Source: JBAQMG01 sp049302575 (lineage in GTDB: Bacteria > Bacillota > Desulfitobacteriia > Desulfitobacteriales > Desulfitobacteriaceae). Taken from it: a stretch of DNA of 10,060 nt. Where the stretch lies: the NCBI GenBank assembly GCA_049302575.1, contig JBAQMG010000055.1, positions 1-10,060 on the forward strand, in the 5' to 3' direction. Within the stretch, counting starts at the first letter, position 1; each line of letters opens with the position of its first letter. This document shows positions 1 through 6,588 of this stretch, piece after piece. Made by a program: the position numbers and the translations under genes. The notes under the pieces are model-generated. The model was not told the DNA's origin and did no database searches. It saw only the letters and a list, made by a program, of their open reading frames with translations.

Positions 1-223
1 GCACACGACCACACAACGTGTTGATGATCAGAGCTAAAATATGTTGTTCAGGGGAAACTTTCCATTGTTTCGGATCCCAAGTCACTGCGTGATTAATGTA
101 CTCGACCAGTTTAATTTCGTTGCATAACGATAGAATGAGTCCCGTTGCTCGATGAAAGCCTGCTGCACCTAATGCAGTTCTTGTTCCTTGTCCAGTCCCT
201 TCTACTATAGTTATCTCTTTGCC
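1..223 (-). mobile_element. Partial DUF4277 / IS1634-like transposase, N-terminal fragment cut by the window edge
   Basis: An open minus-strand frame without a start codon runs from an in-frame TAG (224-226) off the left edge. Its latter part, from about position 150 to 1, reads LCNEIKLVEYINHAV followed by WDPKQWKVSP and LALIINTLCGR. This is the typical opening of DUF4277-type transposases of the IS1634/IS4 superfamily, which normally begin with a short lead-in, an acidic-aromatic stretch, WDxKQxKxSPG and ALIINxLxGR. The 25 or so codons before this match nothing I recognise, and no ATG, GTG or TTG with a ribosome binding site is visible. Either the 5' end is degraded or the element starts in an unusual way. 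The DDE catalytic domain would lie outside the window. It sits downstream of the operon's last gene on the same strand. Family recognition is fairly sure; whether the element is intact cannot be judged. Confidence 0.7.
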
Positions 224-299
224 CTAAGCTTCACAGGCCAGTTCTGAGACACCATTGTGGATTACTGTACAAGTGCCGCTCTCCCCGATGCCAATGTCG

Positions 300-806
300 T
301 CAGCGCACTCGGCTTACCAAGTCCTCCCACGTTAGTTCATTGTATACCGTCCCTATATCCTCAAAATGATGAGCATCACTATTGTGTAAGGTAAGGAGAC
401 CGGGAGTAATTTCGAGCATCTCATTTACATGTCGGCGACTCACATAATGCATTCCATTTTCTATTTCGATACCCATTATAGTATTGTTAAGTTCAATAAA
501 AGTGGCCGGGTGGGCGAGGAAACGAAAAATCCCCGCCCTAGGTAAATTTATTTCGACTATTTCATGATACCCAACTTTTATCTCCTGACCATACAAGACA
601 ATCAATGGGTAATGTTGGAAGTGATCGTTAACTATCTGAACAAACCTTTGACCGTAGACAAGATTCTCATGTTCTGTAACCGCAATTCCATCCAATCCGT
701 GATCAACAGCACTATCAAGTACACGTTTCACAACGGTTACTGAAACTGGTTCAAAGGAACTCATCTCCTCAGGATGCATGTGTAAATCAAGTTTTAAGAT
801 ACCCAC
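300..806 (-). CDS. Small PHP-domain metal-dependent hydrolase (phosphoesterase-like)
   Basis: A 168-residue protein with the PHP (polymerase and histidinol phosphatase) metal-site motifs in order: DLHMH near the N-terminus (H9, H11), TEHEN (E45, H46), GQEI (E75), LAHPATF (H99), GIEIENG (about 114-118) and NSDAHHFEDIGTVYNEL (D144, H146). PHP proteins use two or three divalent metals to hydrolyse phosphoesters or related bonds, usually in the cytoplasm; the substrate here is unknown. It is short for the family but the motif set is complete and the end looks natural, so it is probably not truncated. The start is taken as GTG at 804-806 because GGAGGT (813-818) lies six bases before it. A longer reading from GTG at 822-824 would place that Shine-Dalgarno inside the gene. 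It follows the beta subunit gene after about 113 bases on the same strand, so it is probably the last gene of the operon. A link to CoA-thioester metabolism is inferred from position only. Confidence 0.85.
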   Translation of the reverse strand: MGILKLDLHMHPEEMSSFEPVSVTVVKRVLDSAVDHGLDGIAVTEHENLVYGQRFVQIVNDHFQHYPLIVLYGQEIKVGYHEIVEINLPRAGIFRFLAHPATFIELNNTIMGIEIENGMHYVSRRHVNEMLEITPGLLTLHNSDAHHFEDIGTVYNELTWEDLVSRVR

Positions 807-812
807 GACATT

Positions 813-818
813 ACCTCC
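813..818 (-). promoter_or_regulatory. Ribosome binding site that fixes the PHP gene start
   Basis: GGAGGT on the minus strand, six bases before GTG (804-806). It favours this start over the upstream GTG at 822-824, which has no comparable site. Confidence 0.75.
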
Positions 819-916
819 AGACACAACTTTTCTATCTCGCAGTTTTCACTTGTGATTATTGATTTTCATTGAATGCTATATGAAAAGGTGATAATCATGC
901 TATCTTTGGAAGTAGG

Positions 917-1015
917 ATTTTAACCGACCGGCTCTTCGTTTCTTAAGATCCCTACCGGGTCAACTATTGTGCGCAAGATCCGCAATTCCTCATCACTTGG
1001 TTCCATGGTCTCCGG
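917..1015. repeat. 99-bp direct repeat, copy A (3' end of the CoA-transferase beta gene)
   Basis: This copy covers the last 31 sense codons of the beta subunit gene, its TAA stop and three bases beyond. It matches copy B at 3895-3993 at 96 of 99 positions in the same orientation. The three differences are all third-position changes (two in proline codons, one in a serine codon), so both copies encode the same peptide. The two copies start 2978 bp apart. Confidence 0.95.
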
Positions 1016-1708
1016 TACATTTGCTGGAATAATTAGCTCGAATCCGGTATTTTTAACTATCTCTTCTACTGTCACCCCAGCATGAACCGACCGTAGTCGC
1101 ATCCGTTTAGTTTCCGGATCAAAGTCCATTACTCCCAAGGGAGAAACTACAAGAGCGGGACCACCCCACTGCAAACCTGCCCTCTCCCTGGCACCCGGTC
1201 CATCTAGATAACCAGGGCAGGAGATAAAATCAACTTTCGGTGCAAATACTCTTGAAGCGTGTTCGTTGATCCAGACAAAATGACGGCGGGCAAAGGTTAC
1301 CGAATTTAATCCAGCCGAACCAGGTCCCCGTAAAGTTGGCCGCTTCCAATCTCCTAAACATACCAAATTAACATTTCCGTACATATCTATCTGTAATCCG
1401 CCGATAAAAAAGAAGTCCAAGTCACCCCGGTGCAGTGTATCAAACCATTCGTAAGTAGCAACTGATGCTTCCGCTCTAATGATACGGTCATACTCTGTGG
1501 CAAATTTACTTAGCGGACCATGGGCGTTGTATACAATAGCTCCGTAGTAGCAATCAACGTTGGGCGCATGCATCATCTGGGCTAACCGTACTGATGCCAA
1601 GGGAACCTCGGAGCGTACTCCCGGACAACCTCCCAACTCTCCTTCTTTGATTTCCCGGGCAAAAATACAAGCCATTAGTTCTGAAATCGTATAGCTATTT
1701 TGACTCAT
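920..1708 (-). CDS. Class I CoA-transferase-fold enzyme, beta subunit (GctB/IpdB-like), lacking the catalytic Glu
   Basis: A 262-residue protein of the glutaconate CoA-transferase beta / IpdB family, with usual length and full-length features. Visible landmarks are FFFIGGLQIDMYGNVN (about 99-114), the GPGSAG glycine loop (about 128-133), WINEHASRVF, CPGYLDGPGARERAGL and a C-terminal VDPVGILR. True class I CoA-transferases carry a catalytic glutamate in a (V/F)ES/AG motif just after the APN turn. Here APNVDCYYGAIV puts Gly56 at that position, so the Glu-CoA thioester mechanism looks impossible. IpdB, partner of the ring-cleaving hydrolase IpdAB, also lacks this Glu. The ATG overlaps the alpha subunit's stop by four bases (ATGA), implying translational coupling and a heteromeric enzyme. 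The loop CPGYLDGPGARER is closer to GctB than to what I recall of IpdB, so the reaction (CoA transfer or C-C hydrolysis) is open. The last 31 codons are duplicated upstream. Confidence 0.9.
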   Translation of the reverse strand: MSQNSYTISELMACIFAREIKEGELGGCPGVRSEVPLASVRLAQMMHAPNVDCYYGAIVYNAHGPLSKFATEYDRIIRAEASVATYEWFDTLHRGDLDFFFIGGLQIDMYGNVNLVCLGDWKRPTLRGPGSAGLNSVTFARRHFVWINEHASRVFAPKVDFISCPGYLDGPGARERAGLQWGGPALVVSPLGVMDFDPETKRMRLRSVHAGVTVEEIVKNTGFELIIPANVPETMEPSDEELRILRTIVDPVGILRNEEPVG

Positions 1709-2610
1709 ACGTCTCCCACCTTCACTTTCGTCCGCAAACTAAGTAGCTTTTCAATACCTATTAAGTTTAAATACTCCATTTGGGTGGGCGCTCCATTAAT
1801 ATATTTAGCGACGTAGCCCTCAAAGCCCTCCGGCCCGGAACGGGCGGCCTTAATATACTCACCACAGGCTTCCTCATCGAAAGAGTAGCAACCGTGACTT
1901 CCAGTGGGATGACTTCCATAAGGAATCTCTACTACGGCTACTGTCATATGGGAAAATAACCTTATTAAACGTGGCTCATGCATAATAACTTCTGTAGGCA
2001 CTACGTTCTCAGCACTGACGATCACCTTTTTCGCAGCCCGTACGGCAAGTTCATCAAAGAACATGCCTCCTTCAAACCTAGCATTACCATATTCATCAGC
2101 TACAGCCGTATGGATTAAGGCTACATCAGGCTGAATAGCTTTCACTGCGACAACAGGACGTCCGCTGCCGAAAGGATCCTCGATGATCTTTAAGTCTGGG
2201 TTAACCTTAATGAAATCTGCGCCTAAACCTGCAACCGTGGGTATAAACGGCACACCCTGAATTGCTCCCCGCAATGCAGCCGTCACAATACCTTGTTCAC
2301 ACTCCCAAATTTCAATGCTTTCTTGTTGGACGGCGCGGCGGAAACAGGGTCCAATCGGACCGAAACGCTCGGCACTAATCGAAACACTGGACACTTTGCG
2401 TACACAACCCGCACCGATAAGTTGATCTGCATCGACGCTGGATGGACCCGCTGTTACTAACCACAAATCCTTTTTCTTTTGACGGATTACTTCTCTGACC
2501 AAGGCCATCGGTTTATTTTGCAGGTTAAACCCACACACGATCACTGTATCTCCATCTTTAATCTGGGATACCGCCTCGGTCAGACCAGAAACTTTAGAAG
2601 TTCTGGGCAT
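1705..2610 (-). CDS. Class I CoA-transferase-fold enzyme, alpha subunit (GctA/IpdA-like)
   Basis: A 301-residue protein of the glutaconate CoA-transferase alpha / IpdA family. It opens with the usual DGDTVIVCGF strand and NKPMALVREVIR helix. It continues with the LVTAGPSS and ADQLIGAGCVRKV segment, then ALRGAIQGVPFIPT (about 112-125), DVALIHTAVADEYGNARFEG and a KKVIVSAE strand. Length is normal. The segment IEIWECEQ (about 99-106) carries glutamates; E103 falls about where IpdA has the glutamate reported as catalytic in cholesterol ring cleavage, an alignment done by eye. ATG at 2608-2610 is preceded by a purine-rich GGAAGAGGGGG site. The gene follows the CaiB-type gene by 55 bases and overlaps the beta gene by four, so the two subunits are almost certainly made together. 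Cytoplasmic. The substrate is unknown; probably a CoA thioester of whatever the upstream importer delivers. Confidence 0.9.
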   Translation of the reverse strand: MPRTSKVSGLTEAVSQIKDGDTVIVCGFNLQNKPMALVREVIRQKKKDLWLVTAGPSSVDADQLIGAGCVRKVSSVSISAERFGPIGPCFRRAVQQESIEIWECEQGIVTAALRGAIQGVPFIPTVAGLGADFIKVNPDLKIIEDPFGSGRPVVAVKAIQPDVALIHTAVADEYGNARFEGGMFFDELAVRAAKKVIVSAENVVPTEVIMHEPRLIRLFSHMTVAVVEIPYGSHPTGSHGCYSFDEEACGEYIKAARSGPEGFEGYVAKYINGAPTQMEYLNLIGIEKLLSLRTKVKVGDV

Positions 2611-2665
2611 ATTTGTTACCCCCTCTTCCTGTTGTTTTGCAATGGTTTCTATAACCTACTCATTG

Positions 2666-3841
2666 TTAGGTTCCTCGCCACACTACACCTTTATGTTCTA
2701 AATCATCTATATCTTTTTTACTATAGCCAAGATTTAGAAGCACGTCTTCGGTATGTGCGCCTAATTGGGGAGAAGGCATACGTATGGATCTATCAATTCC
2801 AGACATATGAATGGAAAATTTAGTTGTTTTAATTTTACCAAAACCCGGTTGATCAGCTTCGGCAATTATATCCCTTGCAACTACTTGGGGATGTTCTATC
2901 ATTTCGTCAATATTTAACACAGGAGCATGTGGTATACCTATTTCCTGTAATTTTGCGAGCAACTCCTCAGACGAATAATTTCCAACTGCCTCAGCTACTG
3001 CTTTATCCAGTTCTTCCCGATGCAGGCACCGCAATTCATTCGTACTATACTCCTCCTTTCCAAGAAGATATTCCAAACCAAAGCTGCGGCAAAAGGCCTC
3101 AAAGAATTTATTAGTGGAAATCCCGATAAAAACAAGCTTATCTTTGGTCGGAAACACCTTATATGGTGCAAACATATCATGAGCGGAACCCATCCGCTTC
3201 GGAAGTTTACCGTACATGGAATAGTTCGTGACCCACATGTTCATCCAGGAAATTGCTGTCTCAAGAAGAGACATATCAATGCGGCAACCTTCCCCAGTCT
3301 TATCACGTTGTCTAAGCGCCAGCGTAATTCCAAACGCCGTAAAAAGACCTGCACTTAAGTCAATAACAGAACTTGCAATGCGTGATGGCAACCTCTCCGC
3401 CTCTCCATTGGCCATCATAAGTCCAGACATAGCCTGAGCCACTGCGTCATAACCGGGTCGTTTCCAGTACGGACCAGTCTGACCAAATCCCGAAATAGAA
3501 GCATAAATTATACCTGGATTTATATCCTTGATAACCTCGTATCCTATACCAAGTTTATCCATACTGCCGGGTGTGAAGCTCTCCAAAATCACATCGCTTT
3601 GACGTGCAAGCGTCTTCACAATTTTCTTACCTTCCAGGGCATTGAGATCGACAACAATTCCTTTCTTATTGCGATTAATGTTATAAAAAATACTGCTACC
3701 CATTACAGGACGGAAATGCTCGCCATGCTTGGGTTCCACCTTAATTACATCTGCCCCCATGTCGGCTAGGAGCATAGAACAGTAGGGTCCAGCTGCAGCA
3801 TGGCTAAAGTCCAATATCTTAATCCCCTCAAGCGGTAACAT
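2666..3841 (-). CDS. CaiB/BaiF family (class III) CoA-transferase
   Basis: A 391-residue cytoplasmic enzyme of the formyl-CoA transferase / CaiB / BaiF family, which moves CoA from an acyl-CoA donor to a free carboxylate through an aspartyl-CoA anhydride intermediate. It shows the family opening LPLEGIKILDFSHAAAGPY, then LADMGADVIKVEP (about 25-37), NRNKKGIVVDL, SISGFGQTGPY (115-125), RPGYDAVAQAMSGLM and GEGCRIDMSLLE (183-194). The probable catalytic aspartate is D161 in SSVIDLSAG. Length is typical. ATG at 3839-3841 follows a good GGGAGGT site. It sits between the orphan frame (56 bases upstream) and the alpha subunit gene. Context suggests it loads an imported carboxylate with CoA before the class I-fold pair acts. 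Class III enzymes are diverse and the exact acyl specificity cannot be read here. Confidence 0.93.
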   Translation of the reverse strand: MLPLEGIKILDFSHAAAGPYCSMLLADMGADVIKVEPKHGEHFRPVMGSSIFYNINRNKKGIVVDLNALEGKKIVKTLARQSDVILESFTPGSMDKLGIGYEVIKDINPGIIYASISGFGQTGPYWKRPGYDAVAQAMSGLMMANGEAERLPSRIASSVIDLSAGLFTAFGITLALRQRDKTGEGCRIDMSLLETAISWMNMWVTNYSMYGKLPKRMGSAHDMFAPYKVFPTKDKLVFIGISTNKFFEAFCRSFGLEYLLGKEEYSTNELRCLHREELDKAVAEAVGNYSSEELLAKLQEIGIPHAPVLNIDEMIEHPQVVARDIIAEADQPGFGKIKTTKFSIHMSGIDRSIRMPSPQLGAHTEDVLLNLGYSKKDIDDLEHKGVVWRGT

Positions 3842-3894
3842 CCTCTAACCTCCCTTGTACAATCGAACTTCTAACGCACTTACCCAGTTCTCAA

Positions 3895-3993
3895 ATTTTA
3901 ACCGACCGGCTCTTCGTTTCTTAAGATCCCTACTGGGTCAACTATTGTGCGCAAGATCCGCAATTCCTCATCGCTTGGTTCCATGGTCTCTGG
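3895..3993. repeat. 99-bp direct repeat, copy B
   Basis: Same orientation as copy A (917-1015), with 96 of 99 bases identical. It encodes the same 31-residue C-terminal peptide and TAA stop as the beta subunit gene, here fused to an unrelated start. Identity stops abruptly at both ends: right after the stop codon on one side and at the proline codon before ETMEPS on the other. Confidence 0.95.
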
Positions 3994-4080
3994 AATTTCA
4001 GTGAAACCCTGAATAGCCATTCCAAACAACTCTCGCGCTGCGGTCTTTGCTTCTTTCTGATAATCGACAATATGTCCCAT
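3898..4080 (-). pseudogene. 60-codon chimeric frame: unknown N-terminus fused to the CoA-transferase beta C-terminus
   Basis: The first about 29 codons (starting MGHIVDYQKEAKTAARELFG) match no family I recognise. The remaining 31 are identical in protein sequence to the end of the beta subunit encoded at 920-1708, including the stop. That tail alone cannot be a functional CoA-transferase subunit because all the core fold is missing. The simplest reading is a remnant left by a duplication followed by a deletion that joined the start of one gene to the end of a beta-subunit copy. The frame is open, and a possible GGGAG site lies about ten bases before the ATG, so translation is possible. It lies 35 bases after the LivF-type gene and 56 before the CaiB-type gene, in the same direction. 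A short functional peptide is possible but has no direct support. Confidence 0.6.
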
Positions 4081-4115
4081 ATATCAAAGGCTCCCGACCT
4101 TCTTAATTTTGAGAA

Positions 4116-4838
4116 CTAGACGGCTCTTCCACCGAGGTAATGATAGCGGATTCCTTCATCATTCAATAATTCAGCAGCTTGCCCCTCTCGAGCTATCCGC
4201 CCGTTTTCCAGAACATACCCTCGGTTGGAGATTTCCAGAGCTGCATACGCGTTTTGCTCAACCAAGAAAATGGATACTCCTGCCCTGTTCAGCTTCTGGA
4301 TCAAAGCGAATATCTCTTGAACCACAATGGGAGCCAAGCCAAGGGAAGGTTCATCCAGCATTAGGAATTTTGGATTGGACATTAGTCCCCTAGAGATAGC
4401 CAGCATTTGTTGTTCGCCCCCGCTTAAGGTTCCAGCTAATTGGTTAGTCCTTTCCTTTAAGCGAGAAAAAATTTCCAGCATCACGGAAATCCTGTCCTCC
4501 ACCATCTTGTGATTACGCTTCCCGGACTGGCCTAGACTGCCCAGTAGTAAATTGTCCATAACACTCAGACCTGCAAAAAGCTGCCTACCCTCGGGCACCA
4601 TACTTAATCCCTTTTTTACTACCTTATAGGCCTTCAGGCCCGTGATATCTGCTCCCTCAAAAACCACATGCCCATCCGAAGGTTTATGCAGTCCCGCAAT
4701 CGTCCGTAGTAAAGTGGATTTTCCAGCCCCATTTGCCCCAATTAAAGTCACTATTTCTCCCTGTCTCACCTCTAGGGACACATTACGCAGCACGGTGATG
4801 TTACGGTAAGCTACAGTTAATCCGTCTACCACTAACAT
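4116..4838 (-). CDS. livF: HAAT-family ABC importer ATPase, LivF type
   Basis: A 240-residue ABC ATPase with Walker A GANGAGKST (34-42), Q-loop region PEGRQLF (82-88), signature LSGGEQ (138-143), Walker B FLMLDEP (158-164, catalytic E163) and FLVEQN (191-196). Glutamine in place of the switch histidine is normal for the LivF branch and separates it from LivG. The YxNITVLRNVSL start and C-terminal YLGG are also LivF-like. It pairs with the LivG-type subunit to drive uptake through the two permeases, on the cytoplasmic side of the membrane. Its ATG overlaps the end of the LivG-type gene by seven bases, indicating coupled translation. The liv name marks family; the transported substrate need not be a branched-chain amino acid, since these importers also carry aromatic and dicarboxylic acids, amides and other small solutes. 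Confidence 0.93.
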   Translation of the reverse strand: MLVVDGLTVAYRNITVLRNVSLEVRQGEIVTLIGANGAGKSTLLRTIAGLHKPSDGHVVFEGADITGLKAYKVVKKGLSMVPEGRQLFAGLSVMDNLLLGSLGQSGKRNHKMVEDRISVMLEIFSRLKERTNQLAGTLSGGEQQMLAISRGLMSNPKFLMLDEPSLGLAPIVVQEIFALIQKLNRAGVSIFLVEQNAYAALEISNRGYVLENGRIAREGQAAELLNDEGIRYHYLGGRAV

Positions 4839-5608
4839 TTTTTTGCCCCCTTTCCTAGGTAGGCATCAATTACTTCAGGATTCTTTTGTATCTCCTCTGG
4901 AAGACCGTCGGCAATCTTTTTGCCATAATTCAAGACAGCAACCTCATCAGAAAGGCGCATCACTAGGTTCATGTTGTGTTCAATCAGCAATATAGTAACT
5001 CCCCCATCCCGAATGGCTTTGACGCGGCGCAAGAATTCGTCAGTTTCACTATCGTTCAGACCAGCCGCCGGTTCATCCAAGAGCAGTAGAGCAGGGTCAC
5101 TAGCCAAGGCTCGGGCAACTTCCAATAACTTTCGTTGACCTAAGGGAAGCTTGCCAGCCGACTGGTGGGCTACCTTTGTCAAACCGACCTTTTCCAAGCA
5201 TTGGAGTGACTTCTCCTCTACATTTTTTTCTTCGCTATGCACCTTGGGCGTGCGTAAGCATCCACGGATCCAGCCAACTTCGGTCCAGCGGTGACAACCA
5301 ACTTTTGCGTTTTCTAGAGCTGTAAGATTCTCAAACAACCGCAGAATCTGAAAAGTCCGAGCAAGTCCAAATTGATTTACTTTATAGGGTGCTAGTCCTG
5401 TGATGTCTTTTCCCTTAAATTTTACTGTTCCCTCATTGGCAAAGTCCACACCTGTAATCATATTAAACAGGGTAGTTTTACCTGCTCCATTTGGGCCAAC
5501 CAAAGCTTTGATCTGCCCTTGCTTCAATTCAATGTTGACCTGGTCGAGCGCTCGCAGACCACCGAAGGATTTACTGACACCCTCAACTGACAAGATCGCT
5601 TGCTTCAT
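4832..5608 (-). CDS. livG: HAAT-family ABC importer ATPase, LivG type
   Basis: A 258-residue ABC ATPase with Walker A GPNGAGKTT (38-46), Q-loop ARTFQ (83-87), Walker B LLLLDEP (174-180) and switch histidine H211 in LLIEHNM. The signature region is KLPLGQRK (153-160) rather than LSGGQ, as expected for LivG proteins, which have xxxGQ there. The insert around residues 105-135, between the Q-loop and the signature, is typical of this branch. The C-terminus has the LivG-like ending VIDAYLG. ATG at 5606-5608 overlaps the LivM-type stop as ATGA and follows a strong GGGAGGAG site. It forms the ATPase pair with the next gene. Family assignment is firm; substrate is not determined by this subunit. Confidence 0.93.
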   Translation of the reverse strand: MKQAILSVEGVSKSFGGLRALDQVNIELKQGQIKALVGPNGAGKTTLFNMITGVDFANEGTVKFKGKDITGLAPYKVNQFGLARTFQILRLFENLTALENAKVGCHRWTEVGWIRGCLRTPKVHSEEKNVEEKSLQCLEKVGLTKVAHQSAGKLPLGQRKLLEVARALASDPALLLLDEPAAGLNDSETDEFLRRVKAIRDGGVTILLIEHNMNLVMRLSDEVAVLNYGKKIADGLPEEIQKNPEVIDAYLGKGAKKC

Positions 5609-6588
5609 GTTAGCTCCTCCCTCCCCTTAGACTTCCAGTGTCCAAGTGCTCGGTAAGGAATTGTCAGTAGGGAAAACAATCCCCCGGGGAAGAAGACCAT
5701 GGTTACCAAGAGAACTAGGCCGTTGATCATGAGTTGGAAATCCTTCATGAAGGAAATTAAATCAGGCAGAAATGTTAGTAAGGTTGCTCCAAGTAACGGG
5801 CCAATTAAGGTACCCGCACCGCCCAAGGACATCATAACTACTAGGTTAAAGGAAGTCTGCATGCCAACCATCTCAGGAGAGATAAAATGCATGAAATGAA
5901 CATAAAGACTGCCGCTAAGAGCCGCAAGCGAGGCGCTAATAGCAAAAGCCAACAATTTGTATCTATCCGTATTTACCCCTAGGCAGGATGCAGCCAATTC
6001 ATCACCTGCCATCGCCCGCCAAGCTCTGCCCACACGACAATTGGTTAGATTTTTCAACATCAATAGGACAACTAGGACTACCACCACGCAGAGATAGTAC
6101 AGGGGTAAGCCATCTACCGATATTCCGCCCACCGAGAGAGAGGGTACTCCTGCAAACCCAGAAGGACCGCCCGTTAGTTCTAACAAGTTGACCAGCAGCT
6201 GCTCTACAATAACACTGAATGCCATGGTGGCTATTGCCAAATGGTAACCTTTTAGCCTTATCACTGCCTTGCCAATAACTATGGATACCACCACTGCCAA
6301 ACACTGAGCCAGCAACATAGCTGTTAGAGGGGCAAACCCATGCTTTACTGTCAAGATTGCGGAAGTGTAAGCACCTATGGCCATAAAACCAGCTTGTCCT
6401 AGGGATAAAAGGCCAGCAAAGCCCATTAGTATATCCATTCCCAAAACGACCACACCTATGATAGCAGACAGGGTCAAAAGGCTAATAATATTTTTGGGTA
6501 GGCCAACCAGCGGCAAAACCATAAGTACTGCAAAAACCATCAAACCTACTAATGCCGACATCTTATTATGAATCATCCTATGCCGCAC
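5605..6588 (-). CDS. livM: HAAT-family ABC importer permease, LivM type
   Basis: A 327-residue, highly hydrophobic membrane protein, about eight to ten membrane segments by eye, of the LivM family. The segment GDELAASCLGVNTDRYKLLAFAISA is the cytoplasmic coupling loop that contacts the ATPases. ILMGFAGLLSLGQAGFMAIGAY and MMSLGGAGTLIGPLLGA are further family signatures. The start is taken as GTG at 6586-6588, because GGAGGGG (6594-6600) lies five bases before it. This gives an 11-bp overlap with the preceding permease gene and a normal LivM length. Reading the frame from ATG at 6663 adds 25 residues inside the LivH-type gene with no hydrophobic or family character. ATG at 6576 is an alternative but sits too far from the ribosome site. 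It forms the transmembrane pore with the LivH-type subunit. Confidence 0.9.
   Translation of the reverse strand: MRHRMIHNKMSALVGLMVFAVLMVLPLVGLPKNIISLLTLSAIIGVVVLGMDILMGFAGLLSLGQAGFMAIGAYTSAILTVKHGFAPLTAMLLAQCLAVVVSIVIGKAVIRLKGYHLAIATMAFSVIVEQLLVNLLELTGGPSGFAGVPSLSVGGISVDGLPLYYLCVVVVLVVLLMLKNLTNCRVGRAWRAMAGDELAASCLGVNTDRYKLLAFAISASLAALSGSLYVHFMHFISPEMVGMQTSFNLVVMMSLGGAGTLIGPLLGATLLTFLPDLISFMKDFQLMINGLVLLVTMVFFPGGLFSLLTIPYRALGHWKSKGREELT

Noticed and set aside
224..226. In-frame TAG within the transposase-like frame as a possible recoded (pyrrolysine) codon.
   Set aside because: The codons upstream of it show no transposase similarity, and no pyrrolysine context is visible. A decayed or chance frame is simpler.
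863..886. TTTTCAT-N10-ATGAAAA inverted repeat between the beta and PHP genes as a terminator or operator.
   Set aside because: The stem is almost all A/T and too weak for a terminator; in this AT-rich gap such symmetry is expected by chance. No separate promoter for the PHP gene could be supported.
2653..2672. AACCTA-N8-TAGGTT inverted repeat at the end of the CaiB-type gene as a terminator.
   Set aside because: Only a six-base, half A/T stem with an eight-base loop and no U-run, and it overlaps the stop codon inside a close-packed operon.
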